The notes under the pieces: generated by a model | Told to the model about the DNA's origin: nothing | Databases searched by the model: none | Seen by the model: the letters and a program-made list of their open reading frames with translations, nothing else | Assembly (NCBI RefSeq): GCF_001187865.1 | Contig: NZ_LGIT01000009.1 | Span: forward strand, 1,984,001 to 2,048,000 | DNA from: Klebsiella sp. RIT-PI-d | GTDB taxonomy: Bacteria; Pseudomonadota; Gammaproteobacteria; Enterobacterales; Enterobacteriaceae | DNA length: 64,000 nt | Direction of reading: 5' to 3' | Position numbers and translations under genes: made by a program | Shown: piece after piece, positions 53,014 to 61,204 of the stretch | Numbering within the stretch: the first letter of the stretch is position 1 | Layout of the letters: each line of letters starts with the position of its first letter

Positions 53014-53328
53014 TTATTTATGTGTAACCACAGGTACACAGCTTGGGGCGCTGAGCGTGGGTGCCGAACCTAAAATCCCGGCCATCATTAGCGAGGAGCA
53101 GTCAAAAATACGCCCCTTTTCCGTGGTTGCGCGATATGTCAGCTTTTGCCCGCCGAGCGCATCAGGCTGTTCCCCATTCACATTGGTCACGATAATTTCA
53201 TCTGACGATCCGAGGCCCAGCATTTTGGCCGTTTCTGCCTGAAGCAGTGGAACAGCCTGATCGGTTTTCATTGTTGAGCAACCGGTCAGCAGCATCGTAA
53301 CGGTTAAGACGGCAAGTGTTTTTTTCAT
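53014..53328 (-). CDS. Small predicted outer- or inner-membrane lipoprotein
   Basis: This 104-aa protein starts with a lipoprotein signal peptide; the lipobox LLTGC places the lipidated cysteine at residue 17, and +2 serine favours the outer membrane. The mature part is about 88 aa with two further cysteines (FDCSS and APSCVP), which could form a disulfide. The ATG follows AAGGATAATTT. I do not recognise the family beyond small enterobacterial lipoproteins. It lies upstream of the autotransporter gene on the same strand and diverges from the response regulator gene. Confidence 0.75.
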   Translation of the reverse strand: MKKTLAVLTVTMLLTGCSTMKTDQAVPLLQAETAKMLGLGSSDEIIVTNVNGEQPDALGGQKLTYRATTEKGRIFDCSSLMMAGILGSAPTLSAPSCVPVVTHK

Positions 53329-53505
53329 AAATTATCCTTTATAACCAGACAGTTCATGACACTGAATGGCTTTATGTTTTCTCTTATCAAGATCCTCAAA
53401 TAATATATTTGTCTTTCCTAATTGAAAAAACCCTCCTAAAGTAGGGAAGGTAGATAATAAGAAGTCATCAGCCTCTTCTGAGGCCAAATTCAAAAGGAGT
53501 GGCCT
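53329..53505. promoter_or_regulatory. Divergent region between lipoprotein and response-regulator genes
   Basis: This 177-base AT-rich spacer must carry two divergent promoters. It contains the dyad CCCT/AGGG near 53432-53447 and a 5-bp-stem hairpin GCCTC/GAGGC at 53471-53484, just before the response-regulator ribosome site. These are candidate operator or leader structures; the assignment is inferred. Confidence 0.45.
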
Positions 53506-54138
53506 TTGCAGCAAGAGTATGCGCTGGTCGTTGATGACCATCCGCTTGTCGCCAGCGGTATTGCTAATTTCCTCAGTACACATTGCCAATTTAAAAAAGC
53601 CTGTGTGGTGACAACCGAGGAAAATTGTTATCGCCATATTCGCGAGTACGGCCCCCCACTATTATTGGTGATTGATTTTTGGCTATCTTCTGGTACCGCT
53701 TTAAAATTACTTAAAGAGATCAAAAGTCTTTATCCGCGGGTGCGCTTACTGGTCGTTAGCGGCGATGAAAACAACGATCTGTGGTTAAAGGTACAAATGG
53801 CTGGAGGGCACGGATTTGTGTTGAAAAACGAGCCGCCTGAATTATTTTCCAGAGCAGTTAACGCGCTGAGAAATAATAAAGAATGGTTTCCCGCAGCACA
53901 CAAAGAGAGTGTTATTATTGACTCTGGTTTTTTGCAGGAATTTAACTTAACGCCACGGCAAATAGACGTGTTAAACATGATGATGCGCGGCTTGCCGAAT
54001 AAGCGAATCGCCTTGCAGCTCTCTATTTCCGAACCCACGGTAAAAGAGCACATCAGCAATATTCTAAAAAAAATGGGAGTAAATAGCCGGGTTGAGGTTA
54101 TTACTCTGCTGCACAGCAAGCGTGGCCAGTCAAAATGA
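53506..54138 (+). CDS. LuxR/NarL-type response regulator
   Basis: This 210-aa response regulator has an N-terminal receiver domain (about 1-120) with acidic pocket residues in VVDDHPLV, the phospho-acceptor Asp57 in VIDFW, and the conserved lysine in FVLKNEPPE, then a C-terminal LuxR-type helix-turn-helix (about 145-205; LTPRQIDVLNMMMRG, NKRIALQLSISEPTVKEH). The start is TTG at 53506, six bases after GGAG; no ATG is available nearby. It overlaps the following sensor kinase by four bases (ATGA), so the two form a coupled two-component pair. The target genes are unknown; the divergent lipoprotein and autotransporter are natural candidates. Confidence 0.88.
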   Translation: MQQEYALVVDDHPLVASGIANFLSTHCQFKKACVVTTEENCYRHIREYGPPLLLVIDFWLSSGTALKLLKEIKSLYPRVRLLVVSGDENNDLWLKVQMAGGHGFVLKNEPPELFSRAVNALRNNKEWFPAAHKESVIIDSGFLQEFNLTPRQIDVLNMMMRGLPNKRIALQLSISEPTVKEHISNILKKMGVNSRVEVITLLHSKRGQSK

Positions 54139-55937
54139 TTTTTTCGCAGAATTTACAACATGAAGGTATTTCGGCACACGCGCAAATTCGTATGCTCGAT
54201 AACACCTTCATCCGTCTGGTATTCAGCTTTACAGCCGTGCCGTTTGTTGGCATTCCTTTCGCTATCTGGATTTATTTACTGGGACATACGCTAAAGCCGA
54301 TAATTAGCTGGATAATAGTGTATTTACTGTGCGCTGTCGCCATCAGAATATGGCATCGTCGGTACCAGCGCGCTGTTAAAGAGAGTAACGAAGATAGGGT
54401 ATTACGCCGCTGGCTACCGCGCGTTAATAATGTCGCGTTTGTACACGGGATAGGTATCTCCTCTCTCTATTTAATTACCCCGCAGATCCATAACTTTGAC
54501 TTTTTCCTGCTGCTCAATATTAGTATTGCTGCCATTGTCGCCGCCAATGCAACGCATCTGACACCGGTCATCAGCACCTTCACGCGCTTTTTTTTCGCCT
54601 CCTGGGGCGTACTGAGCCTCGGTATTCTCTGGCGACTGGATGATATGATGGCTATCGTCCTGATGCTGAACTTATTGTATGGTTTTGCAATTTATCGCCA
54701 CGCCCTAACGTCACATGCATTTTTTATTCAGCAGGCGCTGCTTGAAGAAAAAAGTTCTCGCCTGGCCGAGCAGTTTCGCCAGGCGAAAGAAGAAGCCGAG
54801 CAAGCATTACTGGATAAAAACCAGTTTCTGACTACCGCCAGCCACGATCTACGTCAGCCGGTCCATGCTATGGGCTTTCTTATTGAAGCTATTATTCATA
54901 AAAACCGTGATGATACGCTGATGCCGCAGCTTCTGGATCTACAACAGAGCGTGCGTTCAGTTCATCTGATGTTTAACTCGCTGCTGGACCTGAGCAAAAT
55001 TGAATCCGGAAACACCCGCATTTCCACCACTCATCTCGACATTAGCGCCTTACTTACCTCGGCGATGGCGTTGTTTCGCGAGGAGGCGAAAAGTCGTTCG
55101 CTGGTATTACGTCTCTGGCAGCCCAGACAGCGTATTTATGTGATGGGCGATCCGCTACTGGTGAGACAGTCGCTGATCAACTTAATACAAAACGCCCTGC
55201 GCTATACCCAGCGTGGGGGCGTGCTGGTGGCGATTCGTCCTCGCGGCACAGACTGTCTGGTGGAAGTGTGGGACAGCGGCGTAGGCATTGCCGATGGAGA
55301 GAAAAACAAAATTTTTTCTCCCTATTACCGTCCAGAGCTGGCCTGGAAAATTGACAGCGCCGGACACGGACTGGGACTGGCAGTGGTGGCACGCTGCGCA
55401 AGAATGATGAATGTGAAATACGGAATGGAATCAGTTGAAGGAAAAGGGTCACGCTTCTGGATGCGCTTTACCCGCTATGACGGAGATGTAAAACAGCCCG
55501 CACATGCAGCTGAATGGGAAACATCTCCAGCCATCAGCCGCTATGATCCACTCAGCGGCGGCTGTCTGATTATTGATGACGATCCGCTGGTCACCTCGGC
55601 CTGGGAAAGTTTGCTTAGCGCATGGGGAATTACCGTTCGCTGTGCGGCCTCTGCCACAGAAGCGTTCGCTATTATTGATGAAGGCTTCGTCCCGTTCGCC
55701 GTGTTGTGCGATCAGCGTTTACGATCCGGTGAAAGCGGTTTTGATATTCTCAGAGCCCTGTTTGAGCGTCTGCCAGACATCAGCGGTGCAATGGTCAGCG
55801 GCGAGTTTAATTCGCCGGTTTTGCAGGAAGCAGAAGAGGATGGCTATCTGGTGCTGCGTAAACCGCTGGAGCCGGCGAAACTGTATGCGTTATTAAGCCA
55901 GTGGATGCGGGCTGATGGCTGCGCGCATAATGATTAG
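54135..55937 (+). CDS. Hybrid sensor histidine kinase
   Basis: This 600-aa inner-membrane sensor kinase has six predicted membrane helices in the first 200 residues with no large periplasmic loop. A coiled-coil linker (about 200-228) leads to the dimerisation/phospho-acceptor domain with His237 in ASHDLRQPVHA. The ATPase domain shows the N box NLIQNALRYT, the G1 box DSGVGIA and the G2 box GHGLGLAVV. A C-terminal receiver domain (about 475-590) has LIIDDDPLV, the phospho-acceptor Asp526 in LCDQRL, and Lys576 in LRKPLE. No HPt domain is present, so phosphate may return through the kinase. Its 3' end is partly duplicated downstream. The signal is unknown. Confidence 0.9.
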   Translation: MIFSQNLQHEGISAHAQIRMLDNTFIRLVFSFTAVPFVGIPFAIWIYLLGHTLKPIISWIIVYLLCAVAIRIWHRRYQRAVKESNEDRVLRRWLPRVNNVAFVHGIGISSLYLITPQIHNFDFFLLLNISIAAIVAANATHLTPVISTFTRFFFASWGVLSLGILWRLDDMMAIVLMLNLLYGFAIYRHALTSHAFFIQQALLEEKSSRLAEQFRQAKEEAEQALLDKNQFLTTASHDLRQPVHAMGFLIEAIIHKNRDDTLMPQLLDLQQSVRSVHLMFNSLLDLSKIESGNTRISTTHLDISALLTSAMALFREEAKSRSLVLRLWQPRQRIYVMGDPLLVRQSLINLIQNALRYTQRGGVLVAIRPRGTDCLVEVWDSGVGIADGEKNKIFSPYYRPELAWKIDSAGHGLGLAVVARCARMMNVKYGMESVEGKGSRFWMRFTRYDGDVKQPAHAAEWETSPAISRYDPLSGGCLIIDDDPLVTSAWESLLSAWGITVRCAASATEAFAIIDEGFVPFAVLCDQRLRSGESGFDILRALFERLPDISGAMVSGEFNSPVLQEAEEDGYLVLRKPLEPAKLYALLSQWMRADGCAHND

Positions 55938-55958
55938 GGCTGTTAATTGTAATGTAAT

Positions 55959-55999
55959 AATGCCTGGTTACGTAAGGGTCGTTATCGCAGCCGGGCATT
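55959..55999. repeat. Palindrome between the kinase gene and the first CBM-like gene
   Basis: AATGCCTGG (55959-55967) pairs with CCGGGCATT (55991-55999) with one mismatch. It lies between convergent genes and resembles a REP-type unit or a shared terminator stem, without a T-run. Confidence 0.5.
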
Positions 56000-56020
56000 G
56001 ATTGCAGTATGCTTAATCCA

Positions 56021-56758
56021 TTACATATCTTTAGGATAAATTTTTCCACCTTGATACAGACTGGCACCACTATTGCTGGTCAGCAGATATTTTTTGCCCG
56101 TGGTATCATCGACTGCATACAATGAGAACATTTCAGGTTTATATTGCGCAGTGATGTTATTATCGGAAACATACTCCTTATCGGCTTCCACAATACCATA
56201 ATCGAACATTAACGCTTCCCCGACGTATAACACTGTATGTTGGTTAATAACGCCGATTCTGGTTTTGAAGTAATAGCGATCGTGGTACTCAGCAGACGTT
56301 GAGCTCCAGTCCACCCACTCCGGAGTATGGTATTCAAACACAGTCTCGTCGAGCACAATACTATCAATATCAACCGTATCCGCTTGTGCATCCCAGAGGC
56401 ACTGAAAATAAAGTCGAGTAGAATTTAGCTGCGTGGGCGTTTTAAAAACATATGATTCTGTATGCCATTCGGTGGTTCTATCACGGTTACATTCCAGTAT
56501 GAAAATTTCCTGATAATTCTGCAGATCCTGGATATTAACCAATACGCCTCCTGGCCCACGACAGCCAAACTTCAATGTATATTCCGTATCTGGTTGCAGC
56601 GGAATTGTTTGCATGATGGAGGCCGTTGAGTCAATCTGGCAATAATGGTTTTGGTTGCTTTCTTCGTAGTGGACCTGCGTTGGGCCTGAAAGTACCCAGT
56701 CCACGGTATCGATTTTTTCGAAATTACCGTCAATAATAATGTCTTTAGTGATGATCAT
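56021..56758 (-). CDS. Carbohydrate-binding-like beta-sandwich protein, copy 1
   Basis: This 245-aa protein is not recognised by name. The first 145 residues have the pattern of a galactose-binding-like/CBM beta-sandwich: DGNFE at the start, YTLKFGCRGPGG strand-turn, W-H-T-E-SYVFKTP, RLYFQCLW, and a closing DTVDIDSIVLDE. The last 95 residues form a separate, less conserved part. There is no signal peptide or membrane segment, so it should be cytoplasmic unless exported by another route. It is convergent with the kinase gene and is a tandem paralogue of the gene at 57164-57904. Base composition is visibly more A/T-rich than the backbone. Function is unknown. Confidence 0.7.
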   Translation of the reverse strand: MIITKDIIIDGNFEKIDTVDWVLSGPTQVHYEESNQNHYCQIDSTASIMQTIPLQPDTEYTLKFGCRGPGGVLVNIQDLQNYQEIFILECNRDRTTEWHTESYVFKTPTQLNSTRLYFQCLWDAQADTVDIDSIVLDETVFEYHTPEWVDWSSTSAEYHDRYYFKTRIGVINQHTVLYVGEALMFDYGIVEADKEYVSDNNITAQYKPEMFSLYAVDDTTGKKYLLTSNSGASLYQGGKIYPKDM

Positions 56759-56923
56759 AATGTGTCTCTCTTATTTCCGTTAAAGTGAGCCTTGATTATC
56801 ACATCGGGTAAAAATTAGTGTGGTGCACAAAGAGAACGAAATAATGCAAAAATAACCCCTTCGGTTTATTGCTTGCGTGCGACAATATCACCGCCGGTGA
56901 ACTAAACTGGAACACTTTTCCCC
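56759..56923. promoter_or_regulatory. Promoter region of the first CBM-like gene
   Basis: This AT-rich stretch upstream of copy 1 shares blocks such as CTTGATTATCA and GCAAAAATAAC with the region upstream of copy 2 (57905-58010). It is therefore part of the duplicated segment. No operator was recognised. Confidence 0.5.
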
Positions 56924-57070
56924 GCGGTGCGATGGTCAGCGGTGAGTTTAACTCATCGGTTTTGCAGAAAGCAGAAGAGGATATCGGTGCTCCGCAAACC
57001 GCTGGAGCCTGCGAAACTGAATGCGTTATTAAGCCAGTGGGCGCAGGCCGGAAGTCATCGCACCTGATAA
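56924..57070 (+). pseudogene. Duplicated remnant of the hybrid kinase 3' end
   Basis: This segment is a degenerate copy of the last part of the kinase gene (about 55783-55935). It still encodes GAMVSGEFNSSVLQKAEED, against GAMVSGEFNSPVLQEAEED in the intact kinase, followed by recognisable nucleotide matches through the LRKPLEPAK and LSQWM region. A net five-base loss after the AEED codons breaks the frame. There is no kinase or complete receiver domain, so it cannot be functional. It marks the left edge of the second duplication unit. Confidence 0.85.
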
Positions 57071-57163
57071 TATGCCATTACCCCGGCGCTGCCGGTCCCT
57101 TCATTTGCCGAATGAAAAGATCCTCTTCAGCATGATTGCTGCGGCATCGGCTAAGTCCGATCG

Positions 57164-57904
57164 TTAAATGTCATCAAGATAAATTTTTCCCGGTTTATAC
57201 ATATCTTCACCTGATTTATCAATCAGTACATATTTTTCACCCGTTGCATCATTGACAGCATACAGGACAAATTGCTGATCTATGTAACCAGGCATGTCAA
57301 TATTGTTATCTGACTCATATTCTTTACCGGCTTCAACCACGCCGTAGTCAAACATCAGTTCCCCGCCAATATATAAAACATTGTGTTGGCTTACCACCCC
57401 CCCGCGGTTTTTAAAATAGACACGATCCACCTTTCTACCACTTGTCCAGGACCAGTCTATCCATTCCGGAGTATGGTATTCAAACACAGTCTCTTCGAGC
57501 ACAATATTATCAACATCAACCGTATCCGCTTGTGCATCCCAGAGGCACTGAAAATAAAGTCGAGTAGAATTTAGCTCCGTGGGCGTTTTAAAGACATATG
57601 ATTCTGTATGCCATTCGGTGGTTCTATCACGGTTACATTCCAGCATGAAAATTTCCTGATAATTCTTCAGATTCTGGATATTAACCAATACGCCTCCTGG
57701 CCCACGACAGTCAAACTTCAATGTATATTCCGTATCTGGTTGCAGCGGAATTGTTTGCATGATGGAGGCCGTTGATTCAAGCTGGCAATAATGGTTTTGG
57801 TTGCTTTCTTCGTAGTGGACCTGCGTTGGACCTGAAAGTATCCAGTCCACGGTATTAATTTTTTCGAAATTACCGTCAATAATAATATCTTTAGTGATGA
57901 TCAT
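57164..57904 (-). CDS. Carbohydrate-binding-like beta-sandwich protein, copy 2
   Basis: This 246-aa paralogue of the 56021-56758 gene has the same start MIITKDIIIDGNFEK and the same CBM-like first part. Over roughly the first 140 codons the two genes differ at only about 20 bases. After the shared EYHTPEW segment they diverge strongly, here reading DWSWTSGRKVDRVYF and ending GKIYLDDI. The ATG at 57904 is chosen to match copy 1; four further in-frame codons lie upstream. No signal peptide is seen. It lies between the kinase remnant and the VWA gene, all consistent with tandem duplication of a kinase-tail plus CBM-gene unit. Function is unknown. Confidence 0.7.
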   Translation of the reverse strand: MIITKDIIIDGNFEKINTVDWILSGPTQVHYEESNQNHYCQLESTASIMQTIPLQPDTEYTLKFDCRGPGGVLVNIQNLKNYQEIFMLECNRDRTTEWHTESYVFKTPTELNSTRLYFQCLWDAQADTVDVDNIVLEETVFEYHTPEWIDWSWTSGRKVDRVYFKNRGGVVSQHNVLYIGGELMFDYGVVEAGKEYESDNNIDMPGYIDQQFVLYAVNDATGEKYVLIDKSGEDMYKPGKIYLDDI

Positions 57905-58044
57905 AAATAGCCTCATATAATTACTTTTAAAATGAGGCTTGATTATCAGGTATGCTGAAGCTAATGTTGCGCATTAAAAGAACTGAATTAAGCAAAAATA
58001 ACACGCAACGTTTAACATGCGCGGATAAACAAGATATTTCCCTG

Positions 58045-59859
58045 TCAGCTCAGCTGGAAAATCTTCCCGCGCGGTACAAATGGCAATCGTCGTCCCTGCG
58101 GTAATAGCCACGCGTGTTCCATCGTAACGCTAATATGCTCCTCACAGTAGCCATCGGTGATGATCAGAACCGGTCCTCCTTTGGGGAAATCGCCTTTCAG
58201 TGCCATACCATTCAGCATATCGACGCCCGGCTGCAAAATGGTGCCACCGCGCCCCTGAATGGTGAAATGGTTGAGCAACTGCTCGGGCGGCACCCATCCG
58301 CGATCCCAGGCTCTGGCATCGCAGCAAATAAAGCGCACGGCAAAAACCTCGTGCGCCAGGGAATAGCTGGCAATTGCGCCCAGCGCCTTACCCAGCAGCT
58401 GAGGATCCATAGAGCCTGAAGTATCAAGAATCACACCAAATACCCGTGAGCGGCGCTCGTCTTCGGTGGGTTTAATGACTGCCGGGCGCGGAATAGAAGG
58501 CGTAGCGCTTTGACGACGTGAGGGTCGCGCATAACTGCGCCGCTGTTCAGGGGGCGGAAAATGTTCATCAAACCACTCGGCGAGCGCGACGTCCCACGGG
58601 ATCGGCGGCTGTGCAAGACTGCGAATTTCCTCAATAAGCCCTAGTGGAAGGGTGCCGCGCATCGGCGCGTACAGGCAGCGGTCCAGCCCCTGATAGAGCG
58701 CCCGCCGACACCACGCTTCCGCATCAGTAAACTGACTTTCCGCCTCCTCAACCAGAATATCACCGCCCGCCCGGCCGCGCAGGGTGATTAACTTGCGCGA
58801 TTGACGCATGTTTTGTGCCAGTGCGTCGTAAATCTCCTCTGCAGACATGGCGCTGAACTGGGGATCGTACAGCATTCCCAGGTCCGGCGGCGTCCCGACC
58901 TGCATCTGGATCAGCCAGTCGTTAATGATGAAATCGCAGGCGACATTCCACAGTTCGGGATCGCGCCCCCGACGCCGTGAAGCGTGGTTGAGTCCGGCAT
59001 GGAGCAGTTCATGAGCGAACACGAAGACCAGTTCATCTTTGTTGAGGCGGGCATGAGGATTAATCCAGATTTTGCGGATACTGACATCAATAGCCGCCAC
59101 AGCAATGTCGTACTGGCTACAAAGCTGACCATCTTCTTCGATATCAAAGCTGGCCGCCAGCGCGCCCAATAACGGGTAGAGAGTCATAATTTGCTGGCGT
59201 GCTTTCTGCGCCGCGCTCATTTTATAGGCGGTATGATCGGAAGATTGATATCCACCGACCTGCTCCAGCGCCACACTGACGCTATGACTCAGCCCTTCCG
59301 CCAGCAGCATTTTCCAGTCAGGCGGAGAGGTATAGCGGTTAGCCCGCGGCGCGCTGATATAAAAGCAGCTTTTAGCATCACCGCAATACCGCCGTTGCCA
59401 TTGAGACAATTCTTCAGCAATACCCTCTTCACGGATCTGACGGAAAAGCGCATCTGCATCGGCATGGTTTCCCTCGGGAAAAGGAAAAGACTGAAGTTCG
59501 TCAGGCAGGGGGCCAATTTTCAACTCTTCGCAAAAACGCATCATCGCAATCAGCACCGCCAGGTCCCATTGTTGAGATGAATGCGGTGCGGGATCGCGAA
59601 TCAGGCCAAAACCGAGGGCGGAAAGCGCCTGCGCGATCATCCGTGCCCACTGCGCCGGAGTGGCATGACGTTTGGCGTTAAGCCACAGGTAGCCATTATC
59701 GCCAATACTCACCCAGCCTTTTGAAGAAACATACGCATGGCCAGTATCGAATTGCTTATAGATCCGCGCCCCTATCGGCGCGAACAGCGGATGTTTCATC
59801 ACCATCTCAAGGCCTGCTTTGCAGGCGTCAAGCGCGGGGTTACGTGCCGCTTTACTCAT
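58045..59859 (-). CDS. VWA-domain protein with HExxH metallopeptidase-like domain (DUF2201 type)
   Basis: This 604-aa protein has a central zinc-peptidase-like motif HELLHAGLNH (His283, Glu284, His287, His292) and a C-terminal von Willebrand A-like domain with the MIDAS motif DTSGSM (Asp479, Ser481, Ser483) and a later VLIITDG segment. This domain pair matches the DUF2201/VWA-like family (COG3864), usually encoded beside a MoxR ATPase, as here. Its start overlaps the ATPase stop by four bases (ATGA). The pair probably works as a chaperone, assembly or proteolytic machine on an unknown target. No signal peptide or membrane segment is present. Confidence 0.8.
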   Translation of the reverse strand: MSKAARNPALDACKAGLEMVMKHPLFAPIGARIYKQFDTGHAYVSSKGWVSIGDNGYLWLNAKRHATPAQWARMIAQALSALGFGLIRDPAPHSSQQWDLAVLIAMMRFCEELKIGPLPDELQSFPFPEGNHADADALFRQIREEGIAEELSQWQRRYCGDAKSCFYISAPRANRYTSPPDWKMLLAEGLSHSVSVALEQVGGYQSSDHTAYKMSAAQKARQQIMTLYPLLGALAASFDIEEDGQLCSQYDIAVAAIDVSIRKIWINPHARLNKDELVFVFAHELLHAGLNHASRRRGRDPELWNVACDFIINDWLIQMQVGTPPDLGMLYDPQFSAMSAEEIYDALAQNMRQSRKLITLRGRAGGDILVEEAESQFTDAEAWCRRALYQGLDRCLYAPMRGTLPLGLIEEIRSLAQPPIPWDVALAEWFDEHFPPPEQRRSYARPSRRQSATPSIPRPAVIKPTEDERRSRVFGVILDTSGSMDPQLLGKALGAIASYSLAHEVFAVRFICCDARAWDRGWVPPEQLLNHFTIQGRGGTILQPGVDMLNGMALKGDFPKGGPVLIITDGYCEEHISVTMEHAWLLPQGRRLPFVPRGKIFQLS

Positions 59860-60923
59860 GATGACTTCGCTCTTGCCGCCAGACGAGGCAAATCACGCGC
59901 GACTTCAATCAAAAACCAGGCAGGCAGTTTTTTACCGTTTTCATCTTCACTCATCACCGACTGGGCAATTTCGACGCTAATACGCGCCAGCGTTTTCAGG
60001 CTGTCTTTGGCCTGTATCGCCAGCCGCTTATGCTCGCTGCGCAAAGATTGATCCTCGACAGGCAACTCCTTATACAAATGCGAACGAAACGACTGTGCCA
60101 GGAAATAGAGGACATCGCGATCGGCAGGATCGTCCGGCCAGGCCGCATCACCTTTTAGAATGGCTGTAATGGTATGCTTCTGGCGAATTTGCTTCACAAA
60201 ACCTTTAAAGCTGCCAGCATGGGCTGGCGAGAGCAGCCCGTAAATCAGCGCTTCAAGCATTTCAACGGGTATTTCATCGCCAAATGAGAAAAGCGCATCA
60301 GACAACATATGCCAGCTACGCGGCGTGGAAAAGGGTTCTTCATGTTTCGGCGGCTCATTCCACAGCTGATCCGGACGCAGCTGGATATATTCCACCACCC
60401 ACGGATGAAGGCCCGCCTCATTAATCGCCCAGTGCAGCCACTGACGGTGATCGGCTCGCAGATGAACATGTACCATACGGTTAATCAGCGCTGACGGCAT
60501 CGGCTTGACAATCGCAGCATCTTTGGCCCGGTTCCCGGCGCCGATAACCACGGTGCCCTCCGGAAGACGGTACTCCCCAATACGCTGCTCAAGGATCAGG
60601 GAGTAAAACGCTTTCTGAATTTCATGCGACGAGGCATTGAGCTCATCCAGAAACAGCACAAAGGGCTTTTGACGAACAATATTGGCAGGAGGATAAAAAC
60701 GCGAGCACTGACCGTCAATTTGTGGAATACCGAGAAGATCTTCCGGGGCCAGCTGGCTTCCAAGGAGTGAAACGCACTCCATACCGACTTCATCAGCGAA
60801 GCGTCTGACCAGCGCACTTTTACCAATTCCCGGCGCTCCCCACAGGAAAACCGGTCGAGTAATGGCAACGTTAAGAAGGAAATCAAATGTTTGTTCAGGG
60901 GTGAGCTGAATAGCAGACTGCAT
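59856..60923 (-). CDS. MoxR-family AAA+ ATPase
   Basis: This 355-aa AAA+ ATPase has Walker A GAPGIGKS (about 29-36), Walker B VLFLDELNAS (about 88-97), a sensor 1 segment VVIGAGNRAKD, and an arginine-finger region PSALINRMVHVHL. The C-terminal part is helical. MoxR ATPases commonly act with a VWA partner to remodel or mature target proteins, and the coupled VWA gene follows directly with an ATGA overlap. An upstream in-frame TTG at 60953 is possible, but the ATG at 60923 has an AAGGA upstream and is preferred. It is distinct from RavA-ViaA by sequence pattern. Confidence 0.85.
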   Translation of the reverse strand: MQSAIQLTPEQTFDFLLNVAITRPVFLWGAPGIGKSALVRRFADEVGMECVSLLGSQLAPEDLLGIPQIDGQCSRFYPPANIVRQKPFVLFLDELNASSHEIQKAFYSLILEQRIGEYRLPEGTVVIGAGNRAKDAAIVKPMPSALINRMVHVHLRADHRQWLHWAINEAGLHPWVVEYIQLRPDQLWNEPPKHEEPFSTPRSWHMLSDALFSFGDEIPVEMLEALIYGLLSPAHAGSFKGFVKQIRQKHTITAILKGDAAWPDDPADRDVLYFLAQSFRSHLYKELPVEDQSLRSEHKRLAIQAKDSLKTLARISVEIAQSVMSEDENGKKLPAWFLIEVARDLPRLAARAKSS

Positions 60924-61204
60924 GTCTCTACGTCCTTTTTTGGCGTCGGGCAACTTTTAGCGCAACGTTTTAGAATACGGACAAAACAGATGACAACAAC
61001 CCCTAAAAAACGGGGTAACTCTTTATCTGGTCTGAAAATTGGCTGATGGGCATTCGGCCAGGTAAGAATAAATCAGCGGAAATGATCAACAGGCAGGGTA
61101 TTACTGATGTTAATGGATGCAAAAGAGAGAGAGGAAAAAGACCCTCGCGATACTCTCGTCGCGCAAGGGTCTGTTCAGGGCAATGAAATGAAAGGGATAA
61201 ACGA
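60924..61204. other. Gap between yfcD and the MoxR ATPase gene
   Basis: This 281-base spacer lies upstream of the ATPase gene on the minus strand and downstream of yfcD. It contains the yfcD terminator and presumably the ATPase promoter. No gene or attachment site was recognised, although it is the right-hand junction of the accessory region. Confidence 0.5.
61133..61172 (-). terminator. Terminator of yfcD
   Basis: AGACCCT-CGCG (61139 onward) pairs with CGCG-CAAGGGTCT (to 61172). Read on the minus strand, the stem is followed by TTTTTCC just past the yfcD stop, an intrinsic terminator. Confidence 0.8.

Noticed and set aside
49678-60923. Prophage or transposon as the origin of the accessory region
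   Set aside because: No integrase, transposase, phage structural gene, tRNA target or flanking direct repeat could be found.
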